A DNA stretch of 64,000 nucleotides from Venatoribacter pacificus (lineage in GTDB: Bacteria; Pseudomonadota; Gammaproteobacteria; Pseudomonadales; Oceanobacteraceae). A program made the position numbers and the translations under genes. The stretch is taken from NCBI RefSeq assembly GCF_025318105.1, contig NZ_JAOANI010000019.1, positions 434,001-498,000 of the forward strand, given 5' to 3'. The notes beneath the pieces are model-generated. The model was given only the letters and a program-made list of their open reading frames with translations. It was not told the DNA's origin and ran no database searches. Of this stretch, positions 53,655 through 62,470 are shown one piece after another (the stretch's first letter is position 1; each line of letters begins with the position of its first letter).

Positions 53655-54677
53655 ATGAACTCTCAAGATTTATTAGGTACCGCTTCATCTGCCGCCATCC
53701 GCCAGTATCTGCGCGCAGCGCAGGACTACGGTATAGAACCGGTGCAGGCACTCGACGCCGTTAATATGCCCCATGGCATTATGGACAACAGCATCAGCCG
53801 CACCCACGGCCGTGCCTTCCAGAGCCTGATACGCTGGCTGATTGAACAAACCCGCGATCCGCTGTTTGGCTTAAAAAGCTCCCGCTACGTCCAGCCCGGC
53901 TCCTACAGCCTGGTCGGCTACATGGCGATGAATTGCCGCACCGCACGCGAAGCCCTGCACATCACCCCGGAATACGAGGCGATTGTCGGCGACATGGGGG
54001 TCACCAAAATCGAAAAATACGGCCCGCATCTGGCCATGCGCTGGGTGTGTCAGTACGACGACCCCATTGTGCGCCCACACATGATTGATAATGTGCTTGG
54101 CAGCTGGCTGGTGTTCGCCCGCTGGCTGGCCGATATGCAGGACGGCAAACCCGAATGCGTACTGTTCGAACGCAACAAGCCGGCACCCGCTCTGCTGGCT
54201 GTTTATGAAGACATTTTTCAGGCACCACTGGAATTTGGCAGCGACCGCAGTGCACTGATTTTTCCGGAGCCGGTTCTCGACACCCCACTGCGTCAGCCAG
54301 ACCCGACTCTGCTGGCAACCCTCGAACAACAGGCAGCCAGCGTAATGGCCGAATTGCAGGAAAAGCATCCGATCGTGATGCAAACCCGCTCCCTGCTGCG
54401 CAACCTGATGGAAGAAGATCTGCCACGACGCGATAAAGTCGCTACCGAGCTGGGCATGACCGAACGCACCCTGCAACGTCGCCTGCAGGAAGCCGGCACC
54501 GGCTACCAACAACTGCTGGATGACCTGCGCCGCGAAGTCGCGACCAACTGGCTGCGCACCACCAACATCCCGGTCAATGATATCGCCGCGCGTTTGGGCT
54601 TCAGTGAGGCCCGCTCATTTCACCGCCGCTTTAAAGCCTGGACCGGTATGACTCCGGGCGAATACCGGGGTAAATAA
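53655..54677 (+). CDS. AraC-family regulator with arabinose-binding-type domain
   Basis: 340 residues. The N-terminal ligand-binding region (about 15-210; SLVGYMAMNCRTAREAL) is of the PF12625 type found in OruR- and ArgR-like activators. Two helix-turn-helix motifs follow at the C-terminus: VATELGMTERTLQRRLQEAG and IAARLGFSEARSFHRRFKAWTGMTPGEYR. The divergent three-gene set (flavoprotein, GlpD, kinase) is the probable target, with a lipid-derived or polyol compound as inducer. No terminator lies between it and the TetR gene. Confidence 0.9.
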   Translation: MNSQDLLGTASSAAIRQYLRAAQDYGIEPVQALDAVNMPHGIMDNSISRTHGRAFQSLIRWLIEQTRDPLFGLKSSRYVQPGSYSLVGYMAMNCRTAREALHITPEYEAIVGDMGVTKIEKYGPHLAMRWVCQYDDPIVRPHMIDNVLGSWLVFARWLADMQDGKPECVLFERNKPAPALLAVYEDIFQAPLEFGSDRSALIFPEPVLDTPLRQPDPTLLATLEQQAASVMAELQEKHPIVMQTRSLLRNLMEEDLPRRDKVATELGMTERTLQRRLQEAGTGYQQLLDDLRREVATNWLRTTNIPVNDIAARLGFSEARSFHRRFKAWTGMTPGEYRGK

Positions 54678-54715
54678 ACCCCGGCCACCTTGCCCGCTCC
54701 TGGCGTAAAAAACTA

Positions 54716-54757
54716 TTGAACAGCGTTCAGAACAGCCTTATATTGAACGCCGTTCAA
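54716..54757 (+). promoter_or_regulatory. TetR promoter with twin palindromic operators
   Basis: Two near-identical palindromes, TTGAACAGCGTTCAG (54716-54730) and TTGAACGCCGTTCAA (54743-54757), centres 27 bp apart. The first contains a -35 (TTGAAC, 54716-54721). The second overlaps a -10 (TATATT, 54739-54744). The spacer is 17 bp. Binding of the TetR protein encoded 20 bp downstream would shut the promoter, so autorepression of the two-gene operon is very likely. Confidence 0.85.
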
Positions 54758-54776
54758 AATAATACAGGTCAATCTT

Positions 54777-55430
54777 ATGGCGCGACGCCAGGATCATACC
54801 CCCGCACAACTGCAACAACTGACCATGGAAACGGTGCTCAAGCTGTTGCAACAGCAACCGGCCAGCAGCCTCAGCCTGCGCCAGATTGCCCGCGAGGTTG
54901 GCTATTCTCCCGGAACACTGATCAATCAGTTCGGCAGCTACAGCCTGCTGTTACTGGCCGCCAATGCCCGCACACTGGATCAGATATACCGCGAATTACT
55001 CGCCGCCATCGACCACGCAGATTCTCCACAGCAGACACTGGAAGCCTGCGCGCTGAGCTATCTCAATTTTGCCAGTCAGTACCCGCATCAATGGCGACTG
55101 CTGTTTGAGCATCAGCTGCCGGAGCAAGATCACCTGCCCGACTGGCAGCAACAACGCATCGACAATGTATTCACTCTGCTGCAACAGCAACTCGCCATAC
55201 TCAAACCCCGCGCGAACGCGAGCGACTGTGCGCAAACCGCGCGAACGATCTGGGCAAGCGTACACGGCATCTGCGTACTGGCACTGGACGATAAATTATT
55301 TACCCCGGGCAACATCAGCGGCCGCAGCATGATTCATTCACTGCTGAGCCATTATCTGCCCGCCTGGATTAAGGATGAAAAGGAAACCGTTATGCATAAC
55401 CAACAGGCCACAGAAGGAAGCCAGCCATGA
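54777..55430 (+). CDS. TetR-family repressor
   Basis: 217 residues. N-terminal helix-turn-helix SLRQIAREVGYSPGTLINQFGSYSLLL; the C-terminal region (FASQYPHQWRLLFEHQLP, TARTIWASVHGICVLAL) is a WHG-type ligand-binding domain. It is translationally coupled to the transporter-acyltransferase by ATGA overlap (55427-55430). It should repress itself and that gene through the twin operators upstream, and be released by a lipid-like ligand; the ligand is inferred only. Confidence 0.9.
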   Translation: MARRQDHTPAQLQQLTMETVLKLLQQQPASSLSLRQIAREVGYSPGTLINQFGSYSLLLLAANARTLDQIYRELLAAIDHADSPQQTLEACALSYLNFASQYPHQWRLLFEHQLPEQDHLPDWQQQRIDNVFTLLQQQLAILKPRANASDCAQTARTIWASVHGICVLALDDKLFTPGNISGRSMIHSLLSHYLPAWIKDEKETVMHNQQATEGSQP

Positions 55431-57313
55431 GCCAACACAGTCAGTTCGCCCTATTGGGCAAGCGCCGTTTTCTGCCCTACTTCGTGACCCAGGCACTCGG
55501 GGCTTTTAACGACAATTTATATAAAAATGCGTTGTTACTGCTGATCGCGTTCAGCGGCATCATTGCCGAAGAAGATTCCGCGCTGTACACCAATCTCGCC
55601 GCCGGGTTGTTTATCCTGCCATTTTTTCTGTTTTCACCCATCGCCGGCCAGATCGCCGATAAAATGGAAAAATCGCGTTTAATCCGCAGCGTGAAATTAC
55701 TCGAAGTGGCCATCATGCTGATCGCCGCTGTCGGTGTGATAACCAACAACATGACCCTGATGATGACCCTGTTATTTTTAATGGGGTTGCAATCGGCATT
55801 GTTTGGACCGGTCAAATTCGCACTGCTGCCACAACAACTGCATAAAGACGAACTGGTCGGCGGCAACGCCCTGGTGGAAATGGGTACTTTTCTTGCCATT
55901 CTGGGCGGCACCATTACCGCCGGTTTATTGTTTGATTTAACCGCCGCCAAATACTGGATTGCTGCGGGTGTTATCTTTTTTGCCGTGCTGGGTTATTTCA
56001 GCAGTCGCTTTATTCCAACCGCTGAAGCCGGTGATCCACAACTGACGATTAACTGGAATCCGTTTACCGAACTGGTCAACACCTTACGTAATGCCCGCCA
56101 GCAACGCGCCGTGTATTTATCCATCATGGCCATCAGCTGGTTCTGGTTTTTAGGCGCCAGTTATTTAACCCAGTTTCCGAACCTGGCCCGCGACCACTTA
56201 GGTGGTAACCCACAAATTGTTACCTTACTGCTCACCCTGTTTTCCGTCGGCGTTGCTGCAGGCTCACTGCTGTGTGAAAAACTATCCGGTCATAAAGTCG
56301 AGCTAGGCATTGTACCGATTGGATCACTGGGCATGAGCATCTTTGGTGTTGACCTCTATTTTGCCATCAGCAGCCTGAATATCAGTTCCGACCTCAGCGC
56401 TCTGGCGTTCGTCCAAAATGCCGATCACTGGCGCATGATGGCTGATATCGCACTGATCAGTTTATTTGGTGGTTTATATGTTGTGCCGCTGCAGGCGTTA
56501 ATTCAGCAGCGCAGTGACGAAAAAATGCGTGCCCAGACCATTGCGGCCAACAACGTGATGAACGCACTCTTTATGGTTGGCAGTGCCGCTTTCGGCATCA
56601 TCAGTCTGGTGGTTATGAAGTTATCCATCGCCGAATATTTCTGCGTGATTGCCATCATGAATATTGTCGTCGTCGGCTACGTCTATTCGCAGGTACCGGA
56701 ATTTACCCTGCGTTTTGTTATCTGGATGCTGTCGCACACCATGTACCGCGTCAGCCATAAAGGCATTCAGAATATTCCCGAAGAAGGCCCGGTCGTATTG
56801 GTCTGCAACCACGTCAGCTATGTTGATGCCTTACTGATTGCCGGTGCCTGCCCGCGCCCGATCCGCTTTGTCATGGATCGCAGTATTTCTGAAATGCCGG
56901 GTTTAAAATGGTTTTTCCGCTTAGCCAAAACCATCCCGATCTGTTCACCCAAAGCCAACACAGAGGTGTACGAAACCGCTTTCCGCCGCATTAAAGAAGA
57001 ATTAGCCGATGGCCAGGTGGTATGTATTTTTCCGGAAGGAAAATTAACCCAAAGTGGCAATATCGAAACCTTCCGCGCCGGCATCGAACGAATTATTGCC
57101 GAAACGCCGGTGCCGGTTATTCCAATGGCTCTGGATGGTTTGTGGGGCAGTTTTTTTAGCCACAAAGATGGCCTGGCACTCACCAAAACACCACGCCGCT
57201 TCTGGTCGCGGGTGGGTTTAACCGTCGGCCAACCCAAAGCTGCAGAAAGCGTTACTGCCGCCATTCTGGAACAGGACGTTAAACATTTGTTTCACGCAGG
57301 CCAGAACCTGTAA
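55427..57313 (+). CDS. LplT-like MFS transporter fused to PlsC acyltransferase
   Basis: 628 residues. Residues 1 to about 425 form a 12-helix major facilitator resembling LplT (FVTQALGAFNDNLYKNALLLL, ALFGPVKFALLPQ). Residues about 445-620 form a PlsC-type acyltransferase with H462-x4-D467 (CNHVSYVD) and FPEGKLTQSG (535 on). In E. coli LplT flips lysophospholipids inward and the separate Aas protein reacylates them. Larger fusions also carry an AMP-binding acyl-ACP synthetase domain, absent here. It should import and reacylate lysophospholipids, with acyl-ACP or acyl-CoA from elsewhere. Controlled by the overlapping TetR gene. Confidence 0.9.
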   Translation: MSQHSQFALLGKRRFLPYFVTQALGAFNDNLYKNALLLLIAFSGIIAEEDSALYTNLAAGLFILPFFLFSPIAGQIADKMEKSRLIRSVKLLEVAIMLIAAVGVITNNMTLMMTLLFLMGLQSALFGPVKFALLPQQLHKDELVGGNALVEMGTFLAILGGTITAGLLFDLTAAKYWIAAGVIFFAVLGYFSSRFIPTAEAGDPQLTINWNPFTELVNTLRNARQQRAVYLSIMAISWFWFLGASYLTQFPNLARDHLGGNPQIVTLLLTLFSVGVAAGSLLCEKLSGHKVELGIVPIGSLGMSIFGVDLYFAISSLNISSDLSALAFVQNADHWRMMADIALISLFGGLYVVPLQALIQQRSDEKMRAQTIAANNVMNALFMVGSAAFGIISLVVMKLSIAEYFCVIAIMNIVVVGYVYSQVPEFTLRFVIWMLSHTMYRVSHKGIQNIPEEGPVVLVCNHVSYVDALLIAGACPRPIRFVMDRSISEMPGLKWFFRLAKTIPICSPKANTEVYETAFRRIKEELADGQVVCIFPEGKLTQSGNIETFRAGIERIIAETPVPVIPMALDGLWGSFFSHKDGLALTKTPRRFWSRVGLTVGQPKAAESVTAAILEQDVKHLFHAGQNL

Positions 57314-57331
57314 TCCAAATAAAACGCCAAC

Positions 57332-57359
57332 AAAAATGGGCGCCATGGCGCCCATTTTT
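57332..57359. terminator. Bidirectional terminator
   Basis: A perfect palindrome: five A, ATGGGCGC-type arms meeting at CATG, then five T. It lies between the convergent transporter-acyltransferase and waaC genes and serves both. Confidence 0.95.
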
Positions 57360-57373
57360 ATTGGCCGGTTCTG

Positions 57374-58399
57374 TTAACTGGCCTGTACCCGCCCCAGCAG
57401 ATGATCGAACACCCGTTGTGGGCTGATCTCACGATAACAAGGCGGCTGAATATCGCCGGACTCATTTTTCAGGCAGGTTTTCGACAGGCAGGGAGCACAA
57501 TCACTGTAACCGCTGCGCATCACTTCAACCTGCGGGCCCAACACGCCGGTCAGGGTTGAATCAGTGGCGCCATAAATCGCCACGGAAGGTACTTCCAGCG
57601 CAGCAACCACATGAGATAAACCGGTATCCACGCCAACCACGGCCTGTGCATGGGCCAGATAAGCATTCAGCGCATTGAGGCCCATTTTTGGCAGTACCTC
57701 AACACCGTCCAGGCCGTCAGCAATACGTTCGGCGCGTTGCTGCTCTTCATCATTGCCCCAGGGCAAAACCACTTTACGGCCGCAGGCCGCCACCATCGCA
57801 GCCAGCTCACGCCAGTAAGCCTCGGGCCAGAGTTTGGTGATCCAGGTGGTGCCATGCAGAAACAACCAGTAATCTCCTTCAACCGCAGGCCGCTGCCAGC
57901 GTGTACGGTCGACACCGTAACTCAGCCCATCCGGCACCTCATAACCCAGTATCTGAGCAAAGAGTTGGCGCACCCGTGGAATGGCGTGCTGACCTTTGGC
58001 CACCGCCTGCGGATGCTGATAGGCCATAGCCGCAAGCGGCTCACGGCAACTGTGCTTATCCAGACCAAAGCGCGGACCACGGGCCATGCGGGTAAGTACT
58101 GCACTTTTAATTAAGCCCTGAGCATCCAGCACCACGTCGTATTGGGTTGCACGCAGATCGCGCCAGAAGGCTTTCATCTCGGCTCGATTGGCTTTATCAC
58201 GCAGGTTTTTGCGCCAGCGCCGCCAGGCCACCGGAATGACTTTTTTCACCGCCGGATGCCAGGTTGGAATCGCAGCAAAGGCCTCTTCCACCACCCAATC
58301 GACTTCCAGTCCGGGAATCGCCCGCCAGGCATCTTCCAGCGCCGGCAGGGTATGAAACACATCCCCCAGCGATGAGGTTTTAATCAGCAGGACTTTCAC
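57374..58399 (-). CDS. waaC: Lipopolysaccharide heptosyltransferase I
   Basis: 341 residues from a GTG at 58399, with GGAGAA upstream. N-terminal KVLLIKTSSLGDVFHTLPAL and DWVVEEAFAAIPTWHPAVKKVIPVAWRRWRK closely match WaaC. The ADP-heptose-binding VVGVDTGLSHVVAAL and AIYGATD lie in the C-terminal GT9 domain. It adds the first heptose to Kdo2-lipid A at the inner membrane. It is followed on the other strand by further LPS-type genes. Confidence 0.93.
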   Translation of the reverse strand: MKVLLIKTSSLGDVFHTLPALEDAWRAIPGLEVDWVVEEAFAAIPTWHPAVKKVIPVAWRRWRKNLRDKANRAEMKAFWRDLRATQYDVVLDAQGLIKSAVLTRMARGPRFGLDKHSCREPLAAMAYQHPQAVAKGQHAIPRVRQLFAQILGYEVPDGLSYGVDRTRWQRPAVEGDYWLFLHGTTWITKLWPEAYWRELAAMVAACGRKVVLPWGNDEEQQRAERIADGLDGVEVLPKMGLNALNAYLAHAQAVVGVDTGLSHVVAALEVPSVAIYGATDSTLTGVLGPQVEVMRSGYSDCAPCLSKTCLKNESGDIQPPCYREISPQRVFDHLLGRVQAS

Positions 58400-58586
58400 A
58401 GCAATTCTCCATCCACAGAAAACGTCGGCCTGGCTCAGCCAGCGGGCTTATTCTTTTTCGGGAGCGCACTTTATACCAAGCCAGCGGTGATTCAAACGAC
58501 CGCACAGCAAAACCCCGCCCTCCTTGCTTGACAATACACCGGGCGACGGCAACCATGCCGCCCTTTACCAAGCGCGAAGGTGTACT

Positions 58587-59522
58587 GTGTTCAAATCGTG
58601 GAAATTCTGGCTGGGACTGACCTTATTGCTGGCGCTGGTCTGGCTAGTTGAACGCAGTTACGGTTGGAGCGCGGTACTTCAGAGCTGGCAAAGCATCGAG
58701 CCACAGCAGGTGGCCATCGCCCTGCTGCTGATGCTGCTGAGTTATTTATTGCGCGCGCTACGCTTCTACGATTTTTTCTGGCAGCAATGCCGGGGGCAAT
58801 TTATCCGCCTGACGCGGATTACCGTGCTGCACAATTTCTTCAATAACATGCTGCCCATGCGCAGTGGCGAAACCGCGTTCCCGTTGTTAATGAAACAGCA
58901 TTTTGATGTGCCTTACCGGCACAGCGGACCAGCTTTATTGTGGCTGCGTCTGCTGGATCTGTACGCCCTACTGGTGCTGGCGGCGTTATCGCTGCATCAG
59001 TTACTGGAGGCCGGTAACAGCATAAAACTGCTGCTGGCCATTGCACTCTTCGCCGCTCCGCTGCTGGTGCTGCCGTTACAGAATGCCCTCAACCGCTTTT
59101 TACTCAACCACCCCAGCACGCTGGCTCAACGTGGCGCCGAGCTGATGCACGCTCTGCCTAAGTCATCCTGGAGTTTTGTCCGCGCCCTGTTCTGGACGCT
59201 GATTAACTGGGCACTGAAACTGGCAGTGTACGCCTGGCTTTTGGAACAGTTCCTCGGCCTGCCCTACAGCCAGAGCTGGATGGGCGCGACCACTGGCGAA
59301 CTGAGCAGCGTATTGCCGATTCACGGCGTGGCCGGTGCTGGTACCTACGAAGCGGGTGTACTGGCTGGCTTGCTGCCCTGGGGCGTGGATCATGCCGAAG
59401 CGCTGGCGGCGGCGGTGAACCTGCATTTGTTTGTGCTGGGCAGCACGCTGTTACTGACGGCACTGATCACCCTGCTGACCCAGGGCCTGAAAACACCAGC
59501 AACTCCCCCCGGCAACGGATAA
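58587..59522 (+). CDS. Flippase-like membrane protein (UPF0104/LPTM family)
   Basis: 311 residues from a GTG at 58587, with AAGGTG upstream; the longer frame from 58524 starts at TTG and lacks a good site. About eight membrane helices. NNMLPMRSGETAFPLLMK and the glycine-rich HGVAGAGTYEAGVLAGLLPWG motif belong to the lysylphosphatidylglycerol-synthase transmembrane/AglD family. Members move or help transfer lipid-linked groups. It leads a same-strand run of glycosyltransferase and phosphatase genes, after a 211-bp gap. Confidence 0.8.
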   Translation: MFKSWKFWLGLTLLLALVWLVERSYGWSAVLQSWQSIEPQQVAIALLLMLLSYLLRALRFYDFFWQQCRGQFIRLTRITVLHNFFNNMLPMRSGETAFPLLMKQHFDVPYRHSGPALLWLRLLDLYALLVLAALSLHQLLEAGNSIKLLLAIALFAAPLLVLPLQNALNRFLLNHPSTLAQRGAELMHALPKSSWSFVRALFWTLINWALKLAVYAWLLEQFLGLPYSQSWMGATTGELSSVLPIHGVAGAGTYEAGVLAGLLPWGVDHAEALAAAVNLHLFVLGSTLLLTALITLLTQGLKTPATPPGNG

Positions 59523-59733
59523 CACCTCTGCCGCAGTAACCTTCAGCAGTAATAACACTGTAAGGTGGCACACTGAGTTTTTACGGCGAACCGTGCTCGT
59601 TATTTTCCTGTCACCCCCTTTTGGGTATGATCGCGGTTCTTTTTATATCGCGCGTTATGACGCTTCCGGGTTTCTGCGTTATCAACCCCGGTTTTAACGC
59701 CCGCAATTCCTTTTTACAGAGTGGTAAACGACC

Positions 59734-60858
59734 TTGACTGAGGCAAATACATCAGCGGCAAACCAAAAGCCTTCACTGTCTGTAGTGATTCCGATGTACA
59801 ACGAGATCGAAAACGTTGAGCCCATGGTGGCCCGTGTGCATGAAGGTCTCGCCAGCTATAACGGCGACTGGGAACTGCTGGTCGTCGATGACGGCAGTAC
59901 CGATGGCACACCTCAGGCGCTGAAAAAGGAATCTGAAAAATACGGCACCCACGTGCGCGTGGTTGAGCTGCGCCGTAACTTCGGCCAGACCGCGGCCATG
60001 CAGGCAGGTATCGACGAAGCCCGTGGCTACCTGATTGCCACCCTCGACGGCGATTTACAGAACGATCCGGCCGATATTCCGCGCATGGTCGATCACCTGC
60101 TGGAAAAAGACCTCGATCTGCTCACCGGCTGGCGTAAAAACCGTAAAGATGATCTGGTGCTGCGCAAAATCCCATCGCGCATTGCCAACCGCCTGATCGG
60201 TAAAATCACCGGCGTACGCATCAATGACTACGGCTGCTCACTGAAAATCTACAAAGCCTCGGTCATTAAGCAGGTTCGCCTGTATGGCGAAATGCACCGC
60301 TTTATCCCAGCCTGGGTTGCGGCGGTTGTTCCGCCAAGCCGCATTGGCGAAATTGTGGTCACTCACAATGCACGGGTGGCCGGTGAGTCAAAATACGGAA
60401 TTTCGCGTACCTTCCGCGTCATTCTTGATCTGCTATCGGTCTACTTCTTCATGCGCTACCGCGCTCGTCCCGGCCACTTCTTCGGTTCTATTGGTCTGGC
60501 GCTGGGCTCCATCGGTGGCCTGATGATGACCTACCTGGCGTTTGTGAAATTTATTCTGGGCGAAGACATCGGCAACCGTCCGCTGTTTTTAATTGCTGTG
60601 GTCTGTGTCATTGCCGCGCTGCAATTCCTCACCACCGGCGTATTGTCTGAGCTGATTTCGCGCACGTACTTTGAATCCTCCCAGCGCCAGCAGTATGTGA
60701 TCTACCATCCTGCAGCCGATGCCGACAAAGGCGAACCGGGCTGGAATCAGGAACAAAATGCAGCCGACCGCGCAGATGCTGAATCCGATAGCGCAACCGA
60801 TAGCACAACATCCACAGAGGCCAATCCCTCAGGTGGTGACGACAAGCATGTCAGCTAA
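59734..60858 (+). CDS. GT2 polyprenyl-phosphate glycosyltransferase
   Basis: 374 residues from a TTG at 59734; no upstream ATG, and the next ATG would remove the start of the fold. GT-A domain: VVIPMYNEIENV, LLVVDDGSTDGT and the metal-binding LDGDLQNDP. GEMHRFIPAW is typical of DPM1/GtrB/ArnC-type enzymes. Two membrane helices (about 255-305) and an acidic tail follow. It should charge undecaprenyl phosphate with a sugar for the ArnT-like enzyme encoded next, whose gene overlaps it by 11 bp. Donor sugar unknown; no arnA, arnB or arnD is present. Confidence 0.88.
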   Translation: MTEANTSAANQKPSLSVVIPMYNEIENVEPMVARVHEGLASYNGDWELLVVDDGSTDGTPQALKKESEKYGTHVRVVELRRNFGQTAAMQAGIDEARGYLIATLDGDLQNDPADIPRMVDHLLEKDLDLLTGWRKNRKDDLVLRKIPSRIANRLIGKITGVRINDYGCSLKIYKASVIKQVRLYGEMHRFIPAWVAAVVPPSRIGEIVVTHNARVAGESKYGISRTFRVILDLLSVYFFMRYRARPGHFFGSIGLALGSIGGLMMTYLAFVKFILGEDIGNRPLFLIAVVCVIAALQFLTTGVLSELISRTYFESSQRQQYVIYHPAADADKGEPGWNQEQNAADRADAESDSATDSTTSTEANPSGGDDKHVS

Positions 60859-62470
60859 GTTGCACTATCGCCTGCCAGGCCTGCAGATTCCGTTATGGCT
60901 GCTGCTGGTTCTGGTGGCGTTTTTCTTTGCCAACCTCAATGGGTATCTGCTGTTTGATCATGACGAGGGCGCCTTCAGCGAGGCGACCCGCGGCATGTTC
61001 GAGCGCGGCGATTTTATTACCACCTGGCTTAACGACCGGGTGCGTTTTGATAAACCGATCCTGATTTACTGGCTGCAAGCGGCGTCCATCTCGGTGTTCG
61101 GCACCGAAGTCTGGGCTTTCCGTCTGCCTTCGGCACTGGCCGGGCTGGGCTGGTCACTGGCCACTTTTGCCTTTGTCCGTCGCTATCTGGATGAAAAAAC
61201 CGCCATTGCCGCCGCACTGATGGCCGCCGCCAGTCTGGGCATCAATATGATCGCCCACGTTGCGACCGCCGATGCCTTACTCAACGCCCTGCTGGCCACC
61301 ACATTGCTGCTGATGTACGCCTACAGCCGTCAGGCCAACAATGGCCTGCTGGTTGCGATCTACGCGCTGATGGCGCTGGGCGTACTGACCAAGGGACCGG
61401 TAGCCGTGGCCATTCCGCTGATGGTTGCTGCTCTGTTTTATCTGAGTCAGGGGCTGCGGGCTGAATTTCTGCGCGCTGTGTTTTTTATTCCTGGCTGGAT
61501 TCTGTTCGTCGCCATTGCCGCCCCCTGGTATGTCCTTGAGTATCAGGCCCAGGGACAGGCGTTTATTGATGGCTTTTTCCTCAAGCACAACGTCAACCGC
61601 TTCAACAACGCAATGGAAGGCCACGACGGCGGCTTCCTGTTTTATCCGTTAGTACTGCCCTTTGTGCTGGCGCCTTTCGGCGCCCTGCTGCTGCGTATTG
61701 TGCCGTCAGTGCGCAACATTATGCCGGGCAAAGACCCACTGGATGCTTTCCTGTGGATCTGGTTTCTGGTGGTACTGATTCTGTTCAGTCTGGCCAGCAC
61801 CAAACTGCCACATTACATTCTGTATGGCTGTACGCCGCTGGTTATCCTGATGGCGCGTTACCGTGAATGGCTGCAGAACCGTTGGTTCGCCCTGCTGTTC
61901 CCGGCCTTACTGTTCGGCGTTATGGTGGCGTTTCCGCTATTGATTCCGCTGGCTGAGCAGCGCCTGTCCAATCCGATTGAGATTGCGGTTGCGCAACGCG
62001 CCGGACATTACATCAATCAGGATTTCGCCACCCTTGCGGCATTGGCTGGCATTGTCAGCATCACCCTGATTCTGTGGCGGCGCTTCCCTTTATGGAAGCG
62101 ACTGGCCCTGGTGGGGGCCGTACAGACAGTATTCGTCTGGTTTGTGTTTGTTCCTGCCTTCAGCGAAGCGCAGCAGCGTCCGGTATGGGAAGCAGCGCAA
62201 TTTGCCAAAACACTGAATGAACCGATTTATACGCAATCCATCGATATGCCGAGCTTCAATGTGTACCTGAATAAGGTCACTCACCGCCGGCCGCTGGCCA
62301 TTGGTGAAGTCGGCTTCGGTCGCGAAGACCGCCTGGCCAGTGACAGTGAATATTATGACGTGCTGTTCCAATCCGGGCCGATTCAGATTGTGCGCCGCAT
62401 AGCCACGCCCCCTGAGTCGACAGAAACAACAAACACGCCAGAAACGGCAGAAGCAAAAGAAAAACCATGA
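60848..62470 (+). CDS. ArnT-like GT83 glycosyltransferase
   Basis: 540 residues from ATG 60848 (MSAKLHYRLPGLQIP), overlapping the GT2 gene; the longer frame to 60719 is the antiparallel-free shadow of the acidic GT2 tail. The catalytic acidic motif is DHDEGAFSEATRGM (37-50), followed by FDKPILIYWLQ and about eleven more membrane helices, as in ArnT. It should transfer a sugar from a polyprenyl phosphate carrier to lipid A or another periplasmic acceptor. Without Ara4N genes nearby, galactosamine or another sugar is as likely. Confidence 0.88.
   Translation: MSAKLHYRLPGLQIPLWLLLVLVAFFFANLNGYLLFDHDEGAFSEATRGMFERGDFITTWLNDRVRFDKPILIYWLQAASISVFGTEVWAFRLPSALAGLGWSLATFAFVRRYLDEKTAIAAALMAAASLGINMIAHVATADALLNALLATTLLLMYAYSRQANNGLLVAIYALMALGVLTKGPVAVAIPLMVAALFYLSQGLRAEFLRAVFFIPGWILFVAIAAPWYVLEYQAQGQAFIDGFFLKHNVNRFNNAMEGHDGGFLFYPLVLPFVLAPFGALLLRIVPSVRNIMPGKDPLDAFLWIWFLVVLILFSLASTKLPHYILYGCTPLVILMARYREWLQNRWFALLFPALLFGVMVAFPLLIPLAEQRLSNPIEIAVAQRAGHYINQDFATLAALAGIVSITLILWRRFPLWKRLALVGAVQTVFVWFVFVPAFSEAQQRPVWEAAQFAKTLNEPIYTQSIDMPSFNVYLNKVTHRRPLAIGEVGFGREDRLASDSEYYDVLFQSGPIQIVRRIATPPESTETTNTPETAEAKEKP

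Noticed and set aside
53871..54512. Minus-strand frame of 213 codons
   Set aside because: Antisense to the AraC regulator gene, whose helix-turn-helix motifs are clear.
60719..60847. N-terminal extension of the ArnT-like protein
   Set aside because: Overlaps the acidic tail of the GT2 gene in another frame; residues are polar Gln/Pro-rich and precede the normal ArnT start at 60848.
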